The position numbers and the translations under genes were made by a program. The notes beneath the pieces are model-generated. The model did not search any database. It was not told where the DNA came from and was given only the letters and a program-made list of their open reading frames with translations. From Clostridiales bacterium (lineage in GTDB: Bacteria > Bacillota > Clostridia > Saccharofermentanales > Saccharofermentanaceae): a stretch of DNA of 64,000 bases. The stretch is taken from positions 1-64,000 of the forward strand of contig JAFZHS010000008.1 of the NCBI GenBank assembly GCA_017554745.1. The letters are read 5' to 3'. Positions 7,465 to 17,585 of the stretch are shown here, piece after piece. The stretch's first letter is position 1; each line of letters opens with the position of its first letter.

Positions 7465-8640
7465 ATGCCCAGAAAGAAGAATGAAGAGGAACCCAAGGAT
7501 ACACTGGTAGGACTTGTTAAGCTCCTCGCAGAAGAAAGAGACATCGATGAGGAAGAAGTATTCCAGGCGATCGAGAGCGGTCTTGTCGCAGCTTACAGAC
7601 GTGAGTTCGGCGGCAACAAGCAGGACATCATCAAGTCCGTAAATGCCGAGATCGACAGAGAGACAGGCGAGATCTATGTTTATAAGCTCGTTGAAGTCGT
7701 TGACGATGTTGTTGACGAGGCAAATGAGATCTCCATCGAGCAGGCAAAAGAGATCGGTTATGAGGATGTTGAAGTCGGAGACGAGATCGAGGTCGGTATC
7801 GACGTTGAAGACTTGGGCCGTCTTGCTGCAAGCGCTGCAAAGAATGCCATCAACCAGAAGTTAAGAGACGCAGAGAGCGCCAAGATCGAGCATGAGTTTT
7901 CCGGCAAGATCGGTGAGATCACATCCGGTACTGTTGTTCGTAAGGATGCAAGAAACGTATATGTAAATATCGGCCGTGCAGAAGCTGTCGTAAGACACGA
8001 AGGCCAGATCAGAAATAACAGAAACGAGCATTACGATCAGGACAGGATCATGAAGTTCCTCGTAATGGGCGTTGAAGAAGCAAACGGCAGACCTTCCGTT
8101 GTTCTCTCAAGAACAGACGCAAGACTCGTAACAAAGCTTTTCGAGCTTGAGGTACCTGAGATCAAGGCAGGCGACGTTGTTATCAGATCAGTTGCAAGAG
8201 AAGCAGGCTCAAGAACAAAGATCGCTGTTTACTCCAAGGATCCCGATATCGATGCAAAGGGTTCCTGCGTAGGCCAGAGAGGCCAGAGAGTTCAGCAGAT
8301 CATGAACGAGCTCGCTGAAGAGAAGATCGACATCGTTGACTGGAAGGAAGATCCCGCGCTCTTCATCAGTGAAGCTCTGCAGCCTGCAAAGGTATCCAGA
8401 GTTGATATCGAGATCACCACAAATGATAACGGCGAAGTAGAGAGAAAGGCTAAGGTCATCGTTCCTGACCAGCAGTTCTCACTCGCTATCGGCAAGAGCG
8501 GTCAGAATGTCCGTCTCGCTGCAAGACTCACAGGATTCAAGATCGACATCAAGAAGGAATCCGACGAGAGTGTTGAAGCATCCAAGGCACTTATCGATGA
8601 CTTTACAGTCGTTGATGACGAAGCCGGCAAAGAGGAATAA
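7465..8640 (+). CDS. nusA: Transcription termination/antitermination factor NusA
   Basis: A 391-residue RNA-polymerase-binding factor. The order is an N-terminal RNAP-binding domain (about 1-130), an S1 domain (about 135-200, with GTVVRKDARNVYVNIGRAEAVV), KH1 (around 225-285, with KIAVYS and CVGQRGQRVQQI) and KH2 (about 300-345, with SLAIGKSGQNVRLAARL). It lacks the C-terminal acidic repeats of the E. coli protein, as is normal in Firmicutes. A strong AGGAGG site precedes the ATG. It may act on the leader terminator of its own operon. Confidence 0.97.
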   Translation: MPRKKNEEEPKDTLVGLVKLLAEERDIDEEEVFQAIESGLVAAYRREFGGNKQDIIKSVNAEIDRETGEIYVYKLVEVVDDVVDEANEISIEQAKEIGYEDVEVGDEIEVGIDVEDLGRLAASAAKNAINQKLRDAESAKIEHEFSGKIGEITSGTVVRKDARNVYVNIGRAEAVVRHEGQIRNNRNEHYDQDRIMKFLVMGVEEANGRPSVVLSRTDARLVTKLFELEVPEIKAGDVVIRSVAREAGSRTKIAVYSKDPDIDAKGSCVGQRGQRVQQIMNELAEEKIDIVDWKEDPALFISEALQPAKVSRVDIEITTNDNGEVERKAKVIVPDQQFSLAIGKSGQNVRLAARLTGFKIDIKKESDESVEASKALIDDFTVVDDEAGKEE

Positions 8641-8661
8641 TAAGCAGAGCGTTTTGAAGTT

Positions 8662-8937
8662 ATGAAGAAGAAGCCGCAAAGAAGTTGTGTATCCTGCAGA
8701 ACCGTAAGAGACAAAAGTGATCTCCTGCGCGTTGTAATGACACCCGAAGGTGATGTCGTTTATGACCCGACCGGAAAACTGGCCGGAAGAGGTGCATATC
8801 TTTGCCGTAACGAGGAATGCATAACTCAGGAACTCAAGAAAGCTGCCAGGCTTTCCAAGGGCCTTAAGAAGCCTTTGACGGAAGACGAGATAAAAGCTCT
8901 CGCAAAATCATTGATGGAGAGCATTAAGGAAAGCTGA
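8662..8937 (+). CDS. ylxR: YlxR/RnpM family RNA-binding protein (DUF448)
   Basis: A 91-residue basic protein between nusA and ylxQ, its canonical place. The signature CVSCR near residue 9 and GRGAYLCRN near residue 43 define the family. Bacillus subtilis YlxR (RnpM) has been reported to bind the RNase P RNA and modulate its activity. The two Cys pairs could bind metal, which is inference. Its stop codon overlaps the ATG of ylxQ (TGATGA), so translation is coupled. Confidence 0.92.
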   Translation: MKKKPQRSCVSCRTVRDKSDLLRVVMTPEGDVVYDPTGKLAGRGAYLCRNEECITQELKKAARLSKGLKKPLTEDEIKALAKSLMESIKES

Positions 8938-9266
8938 TGACAGATAAGCAAAGAGCATACGGAATGATCGGGCTTGCGGCCCGCGCGGGCAAAGCAGTAT
9001 CGGGCAGTGACGCCGTTATCGGAGCGATACGTTCGGGTAATGTCGAGCTCCTGATAATAACCAAAGACATTTCGCGCAATTCTTTGGAAAAGATCCTGAA
9101 GAACACCGGCTCGAAAGAGATCACCTGTTACAGCTTCGGAACATCAGAAGAACTGGGTTATGCTCTGGGCAAACCTGACAGAACGGTAGCGGCAATTACG
9201 GATAAAAGCTTTGCGGAAGGCATTTCCGCCATACTCGAGAAGATAGGCGAGGAGGAAGAGAATTAA
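8937..9266 (+). CDS. ylxQ: YlxQ, L7Ae-like RNA-binding protein
   Basis: A 109-residue protein of the L7Ae/L30e/S12e superfamily. The segment [23 protein letters not shown] and the LLIITKDIS strand are typical of kink-turn RNA binders. Its place between ylxR and infB is conserved in Firmicutes. Its role is not firmly known, and YlxQ from other Firmicutes is a reported RNA binder. It overlaps ylxR by one base and infB by one base, so the three are translationally coupled. Confidence 0.92.
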   Translation: MTDKQRAYGMIGLAARAGKAVSGSDAVIGAIRSGNVELLIITKDISRNSLEKILKNTGSKEITCYSFGTSEELGYALGKPDRTVAAITDKSFAEGISAILEKIGEEEEN

Positions 9267-12082
9267 TGAGTGAAGATAATGAGAACAAGAAGAGCGGTCT
9301 GACAGTCGGAGGCGTATCCGGCAGCAAGAAGATGAGACTCGGCCGTGTTCATAAAAAGAAGACGGAAGAGACACCTGAAGCTCCCGTGGCAGCACCTGTC
9401 GCAGAAGCAGCAGCACCGGCTCCCGCACCTGCTCCTGCTGCAGAAGCAGAGGCTAAGCCTGTAAAGAAGACTGCGGCAAAGAAGACAGCCGAAGCGGAAG
9501 TTAAGGTTGAAGAAAAGCCTGCAGAAGAAAAGAAGACTGCAAAGAAGACAGCTGCTAAGACAGAGACCGCTGCAAAGAAGACAACGGCCAAGAAGACAGC
9601 TGAAAAGAAAGAGCCTGAAGCCAAGGCTGAAGAAAAGCCTGCAGAAGAGAAGAAGCCTGCGAAGAAGGCTGCTGCTCCCAAGACAGCTAAGGCTGAGACA
9701 AAGACAGATAAAACCGAAGAGCCTGAGAAGAAGGCGCCTGAGGCAAAGGAAGAAGTAAAAGAGGTCAAGCCTGAAGTAAAGGCTGAACCCGTTAAGGAAG
9801 AGAAGAAGGCTGAACCTAAGCCTGAAGTAAAGCCTGAGACCAAGCCCAGACTCTCTTCTGCGGTAATCTCACTTCCTGACGTTCCCGCAAGAGGCGAGAC
9901 TATCAGAAGTTCCACGGTGATCACATATGCCGGCAGGGATAAGAAGAGCCCTGTAAGATCCGGCGGCCAGGGCGGCTACAACAATAACAGAGGCGGCTAC
10001 CAGGGCAATAAAGGCGGCGGCGGATTCGACAAGGATAAGGACGATGATAACCAGCGTCCCCAGTTTAAGAGAGCTCCGAAGCCGAGAGCAGAAGCTCCTA
10101 TCGAAGATGCAAAGAAGAGCAGATCTTCTTATGCCGAGAAGAGCGCTTTCGATAAGAAGCACAACAACAACGACAGAAGAGACGGCGAGAAGAACGCCAA
10201 CGTCGATAAGAGAAAGCAGTCACGCACATCGCAGTTCACGGGACGTGTCAACAGCGACGGTGATTATGATGATTTCTCATTCAAGAAGAAGAAAAAGAAG
10301 CAGGAGACACAGCAGGCTGTAGTAGAGCAGGTCATCACCGAGATCAAGATCCCTGCATTCATTACGGTCAAGGAGTTCGCTGAAGGTATCGGCAAGAAGA
10401 GCTCTGACATCATCATGGCTTTGATGAAGCTCGGAGTAATGGCTACGATCAATCAGGAACTTGACTTCGATACTGCATGTCTCGTTGCAGACAGCTTCGG
10501 CATCAACGCCGAGCTCTTAGAGGAGAAGACAGAGGAAGATATCCTCTTCGTTGATGAGGATAATCCGGAGAACCTCGAGACAAGACCTCCGGTAGTCGTT
10601 GTTATGGGTCACGTTGACCATGGTAAGACATCACTCCTCGATAAGATCAGATCTTCAAACGTTACTGAAGGCGAAGCCGGCGGTATTACACAGAAGATCG
10701 GTGCATACACCGTAAGACTCAAGGGACGTCAGATCACATTCCTCGATACTCCGGGTCACGAAGCATTCACGACCATGAGAGCAAGAGGTGCGCAGTTCAC
10801 GGATATCGCTATCCTCGTTGTAGCTGCAGACGACGGTGTAATGCCCCAGACGATCGAAGCTATCAACCACGCTAAGGCTGCAAACACAGAGATCATCGTT
10901 GCCATCAACAAGATCGATAAGCCGGGCGCAAATCCTGACAGAGTTAAGCAGGAACTTACAAACTACGGACTTATCTGCGAAGAGTGGGGCGGCCAGACGA
11001 TCATGGTACCTATTTCCGCAAAGCAGGGAACAGGTATTGATGACCTCCTCGAGAACGTTCTCCTTACAGCAGACGTCATGGAGCTCAAGGCCGATCCTAA
11101 GGGTCAGGCAAAGGGTGCCGTTATCGAGGCTAAGCTCGACAAGAACAGAGGTCCTGTCGCTTCAGTCCTCGTTCAGCGCGGTACATTGAGACAGGGCGAT
11201 ACAGTCGTATGCGGACCTATCTTAGGCAACGTAAGAGCCATGTACGATGATAAGGGCGCGCCTATCAAGAAGGCAGGTCCTTCAATTCCTGTAGAGATCT
11301 TAGGTCTTCCTGAGGTTCCCCAGGCAGGTGAGATCCTCTTTGCTGTAGACGACGATAAGACGGCAAGACAGCTCGTTGAAAAGCGTAAGATCAAGCAGAG
11401 AGAAGAGCAGCTCCACAGATCATCCAAGATGAGCCTTGATACGCTCGCAGCACAGATGGCAGCAGGCGATGTTAAGGATCTCAATATCATCATCAAGGCT
11501 GACGTACAGGGCTCTGTCGAAGCAGTTCAGCAGTCCTTGGAGAAGCTCACAAATGAAGAAGTTAAGATCAACGTTATCCACGGCGGTGTCGGCGCGATCA
11601 ACGAATCAGATATCGTTCTTGCTGACGTATCCAATGCCATCATCATCGGCTTCAACGTAAGACCTTCACAGATGATCATCGATAAGGCAAAAGAGACCGG
11701 CGTTGACATCAGACTCTACAGCGTCATCTACAATGCTATCGAGGATGTCGAGAATGCCATGAAGGGTATGCTCGCTCCGAAGATCGAAGAAGTCGTCTGG
11801 GGCCATGCGGAAGTCAGACAGCTCTTCAAGGTCAGCGGTATCGGTACTATCGGCGGCTGCTATGTAACAGACGGTAAGATCCAGAGATCTTCCAACGTAA
11901 GAGTCATCAGAGACGACGTCGTAGTTTATACGGGTGTCTTAGGCTCATTGCAGCACGAAAAGGATTCCGTAAGAGAAGTAGTATCCGGACACGAGTGCGG
12001 TCTTACAGTCGAGAAGTATAACGACATAAAGATCGGCGACGTCATCGAAGCATTCGGTAACGTCGAGGTTAAGAGGGACTGA
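9266..12082 (+). CDS. infB: Translation initiation factor IF-2
   Basis: A 938-residue GTPase that brings fMet-tRNA to the 30S subunit. The first about 200 residues are low-complexity Ala/Lys/Glu/Pro with repeated [13 protein letters not shown] units. A Gly/Arg/Asn-rich stretch (about 235-270) follows, then a basic linker. The IF2 N2 module begins near residue 360. The G domain has G1 GHVDHGKT (from residue 448), DTPGHEAF and NKIDKP, followed by the IF2 beta-barrel and C-terminal fMet-tRNA-binding domain ending at EVKRD. The N-terminal extension is long for the family but unstructured extensions are common. It sits two bases before rbfA. Confidence 0.97.
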   Translation: MSEDNENKKSGLTVGGVSGSKKMRLGRVHKKKTEETPEAPVAAPVAEAAAPAPAPAPAAEAEAKPVKKTAAKKTAEAEVKVEEKPAEEKKTAKKTAAKTETAAKKTTAKKTAEKKEPEAKAEEKPAEEKKPAKKAAAPKTAKAETKTDKTEEPEKKAPEAKEEVKEVKPEVKAEPVKEEKKAEPKPEVKPETKPRLSSAVISLPDVPARGETIRSSTVITYAGRDKKSPVRSGGQGGYNNNRGGYQGNKGGGGFDKDKDDDNQRPQFKRAPKPRAEAPIEDAKKSRSSYAEKSAFDKKHNNNDRRDGEKNANVDKRKQSRTSQFTGRVNSDGDYDDFSFKKKKKKQETQQAVVEQVITEIKIPAFITVKEFAEGIGKKSSDIIMALMKLGVMATINQELDFDTACLVADSFGINAELLEEKTEEDILFVDEDNPENLETRPPVVVVMGHVDHGKTSLLDKIRSSNVTEGEAGGITQKIGAYTVRLKGRQITFLDTPGHEAFTTMRARGAQFTDIAILVVAADDGVMPQTIEAINHAKAANTEIIVAINKIDKPGANPDRVKQELTNYGLICEEWGGQTIMVPISAKQGTGIDDLLENVLLTADVMELKADPKGQAKGAVIEAKLDKNRGPVASVLVQRGTLRQGDTVVCGPILGNVRAMYDDKGAPIKKAGPSIPVEILGLPEVPQAGEILFAVDDDKTARQLVEKRKIKQREEQLHRSSKMSLDTLAAQMAAGDVKDLNIIIKADVQGSVEAVQQSLEKLTNEEVKINVIHGGVGAINESDIVLADVSNAIIIGFNVRPSQMIIDKAKETGVDIRLYSVIYNAIEDVENAMKGMLAPKIEEVVWGHAEVRQLFKVSGIGTIGGCYVTDGKIQRSSNVRVIRDDVVVYTGVLGSLQHEKDSVREVVSGHECGLTVEKYNDIKIGDVIEAFGNVEVKRD

Positions 12083-12083
12083 T

Positions 12084-12497
12084 ATGAAAAGCAGAAGACC
12101 TGAGATAGTCGGGGATGAGATCCAGAAGATCATCTCGAACATTATCGCGACGAAGTTAAAGGATCCTAGAGTTCCTATCATGACGTCCGTAACGTCCGTA
12201 AAGATGAGCCGCGACTTATCCCATGCGACAGTATTCATCTCCGTTTACGGCGATGAGAAAACGCAGAAGGAAGCTATGCAGGCCATTGAGCATGCGAAGG
12301 GATTTATCCGCTATGAGACAGTTCAGGAGATCAACCTGAGAGTTGCTCCCGAACTGAGCTTCAAGCTCGATAATACTCTTAACGAAGCTTTGAGAATGGA
12401 GTCCCTGATCGAGAAGACGATCAAGGAAGACGAAGCAAGAAGACTTGCAAGAGAAGAAAGAGAAGGCAGGAAGGAAGAAGGTCAGGGCGAAGAGTGA
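12084..12497 (+). CDS. rbfA: Ribosome-binding factor A
   Basis: A 137-residue KH-like protein that assists late 30S maturation. The family signature KLKDPRVP near residue 22 and SVKMSRDLSHATVFISVYG are visible, followed by IRYETVQEINLRVAPELSF. The C-terminus has an Arg/Glu-rich extension of about 25 residues. It follows infB directly, as in most bacteria. Confidence 0.96.
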   Translation: MKSRRPEIVGDEIQKIISNIIATKLKDPRVPIMTSVTSVKMSRDLSHATVFISVYGDEKTQKEAMQAIEHAKGFIRYETVQEINLRVAPELSFKLDNTLNEALRMESLIEKTIKEDEARRLAREEREGRKEEGQGEE

Positions 12498-12529
12498 TCT
12501 TCTCCTGACTTGTCAGATCGGAGTATTTA

Positions 12530-13594
12530 ATGAGGGAACGCTATAAGGAAGGGAGCGCCAGGAGCGCCCGTAATATCTTAAGCGTTGTTAAGAAGGCTAA
12601 GGATGACAATGAGATCATCCTTGTCTTCCTTCACAGAAGCGTTGACGGAGACTGCGTAGGTTCAGCCTCCGGCATCGTCAGCATTATCAGGTCTTTCGGT
12701 GTGGTCGCATATGTGGCTATCCCGGAAGAATTGCCTGAGAACATGGAATTCCTGGGCATCAGTGATTATCTTTTCCGCCCAGACGGTGATACCAAAGAAG
12801 CTGAAGAATTTAAGACTTCCGGAACGATCGGAGGCAGGAAGGTCGGCGCGGCTGTCGCGACCGATATTTCCGAGAGTTCCAGAATGGGTGTAAGCGGCGA
12901 GATCTTCGATTCGATCGATACGAAGATCGTCATCGATCACCACGCTTCCGTTACTACAAGATCGGATAATCTCTGGATCGATCCCGACAGCTCGTCTGCA
13001 AGCGAGATGGTGTTCTATGTCGCAGAGCAGGTATCGGAGATCACGGGCAAAGACCTTAAGGATATTCTTGCTCCCAATGCCGCGAAAGCAGTGCTTGCGG
13101 GAATAGTTACCGATACGGGAAGATTCACTTTTACGAATACACGCCCTGAGACGCTTGAGACGGCAGGTGCACTTATTGATCTCGGAGGCAACATCTCCGA
13201 AGTCTGCTACAACCTTTTTGACCGCAAGTCCAAGCCGAAGTTCCGCCTGTCCGCGAAGGCGAGATCCGACGTGAGATTTTTCTGCGATGACAAGTTTGCG
13301 ATTACTGTCGTTCCTTACGATCAGTTTGTTTATTACGGCGCCGGTCCTGACGGCGTTGACGATGTCGTTTCCGCAATGCGTGATATCGACGGCGTCGAGC
13401 TCGCTATCGTTTTGAGAGAACTTGAGAACGGCGAGATCAGAGGAAACATCAGATCGCAGGCATATTTTGACTGCAGCAAATTCGCGGCCGGATTCGGAGG
13501 CGGCGGACATGTAAGAGCCGCAGGATTTAACGCTTCTGGCGACATTAACGAACTCGCGGAAGAGATAATCAAGAAGGTCCAGGCCTCTTTATGA
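12530..13594 (+). CDS. nrnA: DHH/DHHA1 phosphoesterase NrnA (oligoribonuclease/pAp phosphatase)
   Basis: A 354-residue cytoplasmic enzyme that degrades 2-5 base RNA and dephosphorylates pAp. The DHH catalytic motifs are present: HRSVDGDCVGS (about residue 35), an ATDISESSRMG metal motif and IDHHAS (the DHH box). The C-terminal DHHA1 domain ends in FGGGGHVRAAGF, the substrate-binding glycine motif. The N-terminus has about 15 extra residues before the first strand. Its position between rbfA and truB is the classic Firmicute order, and it overlaps truB by four bases (ATGA). Confidence 0.93.
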   Translation: MRERYKEGSARSARNILSVVKKAKDDNEIILVFLHRSVDGDCVGSASGIVSIIRSFGVVAYVAIPEELPENMEFLGISDYLFRPDGDTKEAEEFKTSGTIGGRKVGAAVATDISESSRMGVSGEIFDSIDTKIVIDHHASVTTRSDNLWIDPDSSSASEMVFYVAEQVSEITGKDLKDILAPNAAKAVLAGIVTDTGRFTFTNTRPETLETAGALIDLGGNISEVCYNLFDRKSKPKFRLSAKARSDVRFFCDDKFAITVVPYDQFVYYGAGPDGVDDVVSAMRDIDGVELAIVLRELENGEIRGNIRSQAYFDCSKFAAGFGGGGHVRAAGFNASGDINELAEEIIKKVQASL

Positions 13595-14538
13595 TTCAAG
13601 ACGGATTCATCCTTGTAGATAAGCCTGAAGGATGGACGTCCTTTAAGACTGACCGCTTCGTCGGCAAACTCCTCGGCACACGCAAAGTAGGACACCTCGG
13701 CACGTTAGATCCGTTCGCAACGGGTCTTCTTCCCGTGTTTGTCGGCAAAGGATTAAAGTTCTTAAGGTTCTGCGAAGGCTTTGACAAGGGCTATTCCTGC
13801 AGATGCATTTTCGGCGCCACAACAGATACGATGGATAAGACGGGAGAGATCACGTCTGAGAATTATCCGTCTTCTGATGATTTAGAGCAGCTCGAAAAGT
13901 CTGACTACAAACTGATACGCGATGCAGTCTTAAAAGTTAAGGCGACAAAGGAACAGCTCCCGCCCGCATATTCGGCAAAGAAGATAGACGGCGTTAAGGC
14001 ATATGAGCTTGCGAGAAAAGGCGAGATGCCTGATCTTAAGCCTGCGCAGGTCAACATTTATTCGCTTGATATAACTGATATAGACAGGACAGGCAAGGGT
14101 CTTGCGGTAGACTTCGACTGCCTGTGTTCAAAAGGCACATACATCAGGACCATTTGTTCTGATCTTGGGAGTATTACAGGATACGGCGCATATGCCGAGA
14201 GCTTAAGAAGGACCGTTAACGGACAGTTTAACGTTAAGGATGCGTATACACCTGATGAGCTCGAGAAGATGGCAGAAGCAGGCGACTTCTCTTTTGTAAG
14301 GGATGCTTCGGAGACGATCAGCTTCCTTCCCGAGATCAAGCTCGACCCCAAGCAGACAAAGGATATCAAGTTCGGAAGAAAGATCGCTTTCCCCGTGCCT
14401 GTTGAAGGTGAGATATCTGATGAGAGCCGCTCCTACTACAGAGCGACTTCTGAAGGAGAGCTCATTGCCGTGGTCTTCCCCGCGATGGAAAACGGAATGT
14501 TAACTATGAGGATAGAGAGGCTTTACGCTCATGATTAA
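13591..14538 (+). CDS. truB: tRNA pseudouridine-55 synthase TruB
   Basis: A 315-residue enzyme that converts U55 of tRNA to pseudouridine. The motifs are VDKPEGWTSF at the N-terminus, GHLGTLDPFATGLL with the catalytic Asp at residue 40, and SCRCIFGATTDTMD. The C-terminal region carries the usual extension (a partial PUA-like module). It is translationally coupled to nrnA upstream and overlaps ribF by eight bases. Confidence 0.96.
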   Translation: MIQDGFILVDKPEGWTSFKTDRFVGKLLGTRKVGHLGTLDPFATGLLPVFVGKGLKFLRFCEGFDKGYSCRCIFGATTDTMDKTGEITSENYPSSDDLEQLEKSDYKLIRDAVLKVKATKEQLPPAYSAKKIDGVKAYELARKGEMPDLKPAQVNIYSLDITDIDRTGKGLAVDFDCLCSKGTYIRTICSDLGSITGYGAYAESLRRTVNGQFNVKDAYTPDELEKMAEAGDFSFVRDASETISFLPEIKLDPKQTKDIKFGRKIAFPVPVEGEISDESRSYYRATSEGELIAVVFPAMENGMLTMRIERLYAHD

Positions 14539-15463
14539 AGTTTGCAACACATACACGCTTAATGACCTGCCTCTTGGTACAAAGGGAAGAGTGATCGCGC
14601 TGGGGCTTTTTGACGGGCTCCACACGGGTCACATGGACATCATTAAGAAGGCTGTTTCTATTGCTGAAAGAGACGGCCTCACATCGACTGTCCAGACATT
14701 CAAAAATCTCCACAAATACGACAGCAAGTCTCTTTATACTTCTGAAGAGAGGACCGGGATCATCGAAGAGATCGGTGCTGACGAGATACTCGTCCTGGAC
14801 TTCGATGAGATAAAAGATATGGAGCCTGAGCTGTTCCTCTCGAATATAATTAACGCGCGCTGCATCGCAGATACCATCATCGTAGGTGAAGATTACCGCT
14901 TCGGCCGCAATGCCAGGGGCGATGTCACCATGATCGAAGAGTTCTGTGACACTAACGAGATAAGGCTCATCGTGATGAAAGACCGTATGCTCGAAGGCAC
15001 AGGCAAAAAGATATCCACCACATGGCTTCGCAAGGCCCTGGCTGAAGGAGATGTTGATCTTGCAAGAGATCTTTGCGGAGGCAGGAATTACGTTTATTCC
15101 GGACGCGTCGTGCAGGGCAAGATGCTCGGAAGGGAAATGGGTTTTCCCACCGTGAATCTCATTGTGCCTGAAGAGAAATTCGTAGTAAGAAGAGGCGTGT
15201 ATGTATCGCGCGTCCATCTTGGGCAGAGAGTGCTTTACGGCGTTACGAATATCGGCAGAAGACCTACTGTGGAAGATGCCGTAAACGATGTGGCCGAGAC
15301 ATTTATTTTCGACTTTGACGAGGATATATACGGCGCGAAAATATCGGTCGAACTGATGCATTTCTTAAGGCCGGAGGCGCAGTATTCGTCAAAAGAAGAG
15401 CTGATAGAAGCCGTTAACCGCAATAAGGAGCAGGCTTTGGAATATATCAAAAACCTCAATTAG
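14531..15463 (+). CDS. ribF: Bifunctional riboflavin kinase/FAD synthetase
   Basis: A 310-residue enzyme making FMN and then FAD. The N-terminal nucleotidyltransferase domain has GLFDGLHTGH (about residue 25) and STTWLRKALAEGD. The C-terminal flavokinase domain (from about 185) has GRVVQGKMLGREMGFPTVNL and ends with FLRPEAQYSSKEEL. truB followed by ribF is the standard operon end in Firmicutes. About 100 bases separate it from lgt. Confidence 0.95.
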   Translation: MIKVCNTYTLNDLPLGTKGRVIALGLFDGLHTGHMDIIKKAVSIAERDGLTSTVQTFKNLHKYDSKSLYTSEERTGIIEEIGADEILVLDFDEIKDMEPELFLSNIINARCIADTIIVGEDYRFGRNARGDVTMIEEFCDTNEIRLIVMKDRMLEGTGKKISTTWLRKALAEGDVDLARDLCGGRNYVYSGRVVQGKMLGREMGFPTVNLIVPEEKFVVRRGVYVSRVHLGQRVLYGVTNIGRRPTVEDAVNDVAETFIFDFDEDIYGAKISVELMHFLRPEAQYSSKEELIEAVNRNKEQALEYIKNLN

Positions 15464-15560
15464 ACCGCGAAATGAACCCTAAAAAGCCATATACTTTATT
15501 TTGTGGTAATATATCAGGGATTTGTTTGGCCCTAAGAGGGGCATGGAGGATTAAGGACAA

Positions 15561-16448
15561 ATGATAAGTGCTGTTGAAGTTAAGTTTCCGGGCTGGGGGA
15601 TCAACGTCGACGTTAACCCGGTAGCATTTTCCCTCGGTAAAATCGAGGTATATTGGTACGGTCTCCTGATCGCGATCGCGATCATCCTGAGCGTATTCCT
15701 TGCGGTAAAGCAGGCAAAGAGCCTGAAATTCCCTGAGAGCCTCGTATACGATACGATCCTCATGATCATTCCCTGTGCCATCATCGGCGCGAGAGCTTAC
15801 TATGTAATATTCAATTGGGATGAGTTTAAGGGTGACTTCAAGAGTGTGTTTGACGTAAGATCCGGCGGACTTGCTATCTACGGCGGCGTTCTTCTCGTAT
15901 TCATCGGCGGCCTTGTTATGTGCCGTATCAGAAAGATACCTTTCAGAGAGCTTGCTGATTACTGCGTAGTTTACCTTCCTTTGGGACAGGCTATCGGCAG
16001 ATGGGGCAACTTCTTTAACCAGGAAGCATTCGGAACTACTACAAAGCTTCCGTGGGGCATGACCAGCAGCACTGTAGAGGCATATCTGGACCGCTGCTGC
16101 CCGACACTTGTAGCGACACAGCCGGTTCACCCTACATTCCTATATGAGTCACTTGCAGATCTCGTGATCTTCTTTATTTTGATCTACATCAGGAAGCATT
16201 CGAAGATCTCTTTCGAGACTTCATGCGCTTATTTCATACTTTACGGAATTGTCAGATTCTTCCTCGAAGGACTCAGAACCGATTCGCTTTATATTGGTCA
16301 TACAGGCATCAGAGTATCACAGCTCCTGTCACTCATCCTGGTCGTAGCAGCGCTCCTTTATATCGCTGTCGCAAGAAGCAAGAGATGGGAGAAGAGGTCT
16401 TTCCCTGCAAAACTCTATGCTGAAGCAGGAGAAGGAAAGAAACAATAA
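15561..16448 (+). CDS. lgt: Prolipoprotein diacylglyceryl transferase
   Basis: A 295-residue polytopic membrane enzyme that attaches diacylglycerol to the lipobox Cys of lipoproteins, such as those encoded at 765, 51692 and 58680. Visible signatures are GARAYYVIFNW, the Lgt core GRWGNFFNQEAFG (with the conserved Arg and Asn) and VHPTFLYES. About seven hydrophobic helices are seen. The ATG follows GGAGG at a good distance. It overlaps rodA by one base (TAATG), so it is coupled to it. Confidence 0.96.
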   Translation: MISAVEVKFPGWGINVDVNPVAFSLGKIEVYWYGLLIAIAIILSVFLAVKQAKSLKFPESLVYDTILMIIPCAIIGARAYYVIFNWDEFKGDFKSVFDVRSGGLAIYGGVLLVFIGGLVMCRIRKIPFRELADYCVVYLPLGQAIGRWGNFFNQEAFGTTTKLPWGMTSSTVEAYLDRCCPTLVATQPVHPTFLYESLADLVIFFILIYIRKHSKISFETSCAYFILYGIVRFFLEGLRTDSLYIGHTGIRVSQLLSLILVVAALLYIAVARSKRWEKRSFPAKLYAEAGEGKKQ

Positions 16449-17575
16449 TGGGCAATGTTGGTTCCGGCGTAGTCAGACTCCGCGGGAAAGACGGTCTTAA
16501 AGCCGTCGACTATTATCTTGTCGTGCCGATCCTGGCGATGACGATAATAGGCCTCTTTGTTCTCCAAAAAGTATTATCCAAAGGTTATGCGGCATATCCG
16601 GGCAACTACTACAGACAGGTAGCTGCTACTGTAGGCGGCATTCTCGGTGCACTGATATTGAGTCTTCTTGACTCACACTTCATGAAGATCGTCGGACGCA
16701 TCATCTATGTCGTGTCGCTCCTTCTTTTGATCCTCGTCCCGATCGACGGTTATTCACTCGTCGCTACATGGGGCGCCGACTCCTGGCTCAAGCTTCCGGT
16801 CATCGGTAACTTCCAGCCTTCCGAGCTTGCAAAGCTCGGACTCATCATGGTGGCTGCGGATATCTTCGAGAAGATGGGCAACAAGGAATACACGATCCTC
16901 AAAGGCTTCGGTGTAATGGCGGCTTATTATGCGCCTCCGATGCTCCTGATACTTCTTCAGCCTGACTTCGGTACCGCGATGGTTATCGCGTTTACCTTCG
17001 TCTGCATGCTGTTTGCGTGGGGAGTACGATACAGATACTTCCTTCTCGCTTTCTCATTCTTCGTCGTAGTCGTTATCCCGGCTGTCTGGACGTTCTATCT
17101 TAAGCCTTACCAGAAGGACAGGATCCTGTCTCTCGCATTCCAGGGCTCTGACCCGCGTTCCGAGTACAACCTCATGCAGTCCAAAGCAGCCATCGCTTCA
17201 GGCGGTCTTACGGGCAACCACACGGGAATCCTGACGACCGTTCCGGTTAAGGAGAGTGACTTTATTTTCGCTGCCATATCGGAGCACATGGGATTCATCG
17301 GGACTACCACGGTAATAATCCTCGCATTTTTCTTCCTGTGCAGATGCCTTTATGTTGCGGCCAAGATCCCGTCGAAAACTGCAGCTTACACCATCACGGG
17401 ATTTACAGGTTACTTCGCATTCCACTTTATCGAGAACATGGGTATGGCGGTAGGACTTCTTCCTATCACGGGTATTCCTTTGCCGTTTATCAGTCTGGGA
17501 GGTACGTCGATGCTGATCAACTTCCTTGCATTTGGCGTCATCCTGAATTACTCGATGTCGCGCAACATAACGTAG
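16448..17575 (+). CDS. rodA: SEDS peptidoglycan glycosyltransferase RodA
   Basis: A 375-residue SEDS-family membrane protein with about ten transmembrane helices. Together with a class B PBP it polymerises lipid II for cell elongation. Signatures include LKLPVIGNFQPSELAKLGLI, LLQPDFGTAMV, ASGGLTGN, VKESDFIFAAISEHMG (the catalytic Asp loop) and SLGGTSMLINFLAFGVILNYS. The absence of a long cytoplasmic N-terminus and the lgt context favour RodA over FtsW. It ends in TAG, which shows that TAG is a normal stop codon here. The GH32-fructokinase gene begins 10 bases later. Confidence 0.93.
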   Translation: MGNVGSGVVRLRGKDGLKAVDYYLVVPILAMTIIGLFVLQKVLSKGYAAYPGNYYRQVAATVGGILGALILSLLDSHFMKIVGRIIYVVSLLLLILVPIDGYSLVATWGADSWLKLPVIGNFQPSELAKLGLIMVAADIFEKMGNKEYTILKGFGVMAAYYAPPMLLILLQPDFGTAMVIAFTFVCMLFAWGVRYRYFLLAFSFFVVVVIPAVWTFYLKPYQKDRILSLAFQGSDPRSEYNLMQSKAAIASGGLTGNHTGILTTVPVKESDFIFAAISEHMGFIGTTTVIILAFFFLCRCLYVAAKIPSKTAAYTITGFTGYFAFHFIENMGMAVGLLPITGIPLPFISLGGTSMLINFLAFGVILNYSMSRNIT

Positions 17576-17585
17576 GAGATCATCC

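Noticed and set aside
9349..9924. Minus-strand Ala/Ser/Phe-rich frame of 191 codons
   Set aside because: It mirrors the low-complexity Lys/Ala/Glu repeats of IF-2; there is no start signal.
12662..13510. Long minus-strand open frame of about 280 codons
   Set aside because: It is antisense to nrnA, whose DHH motifs are clear; the composition is that of a shadow frame.
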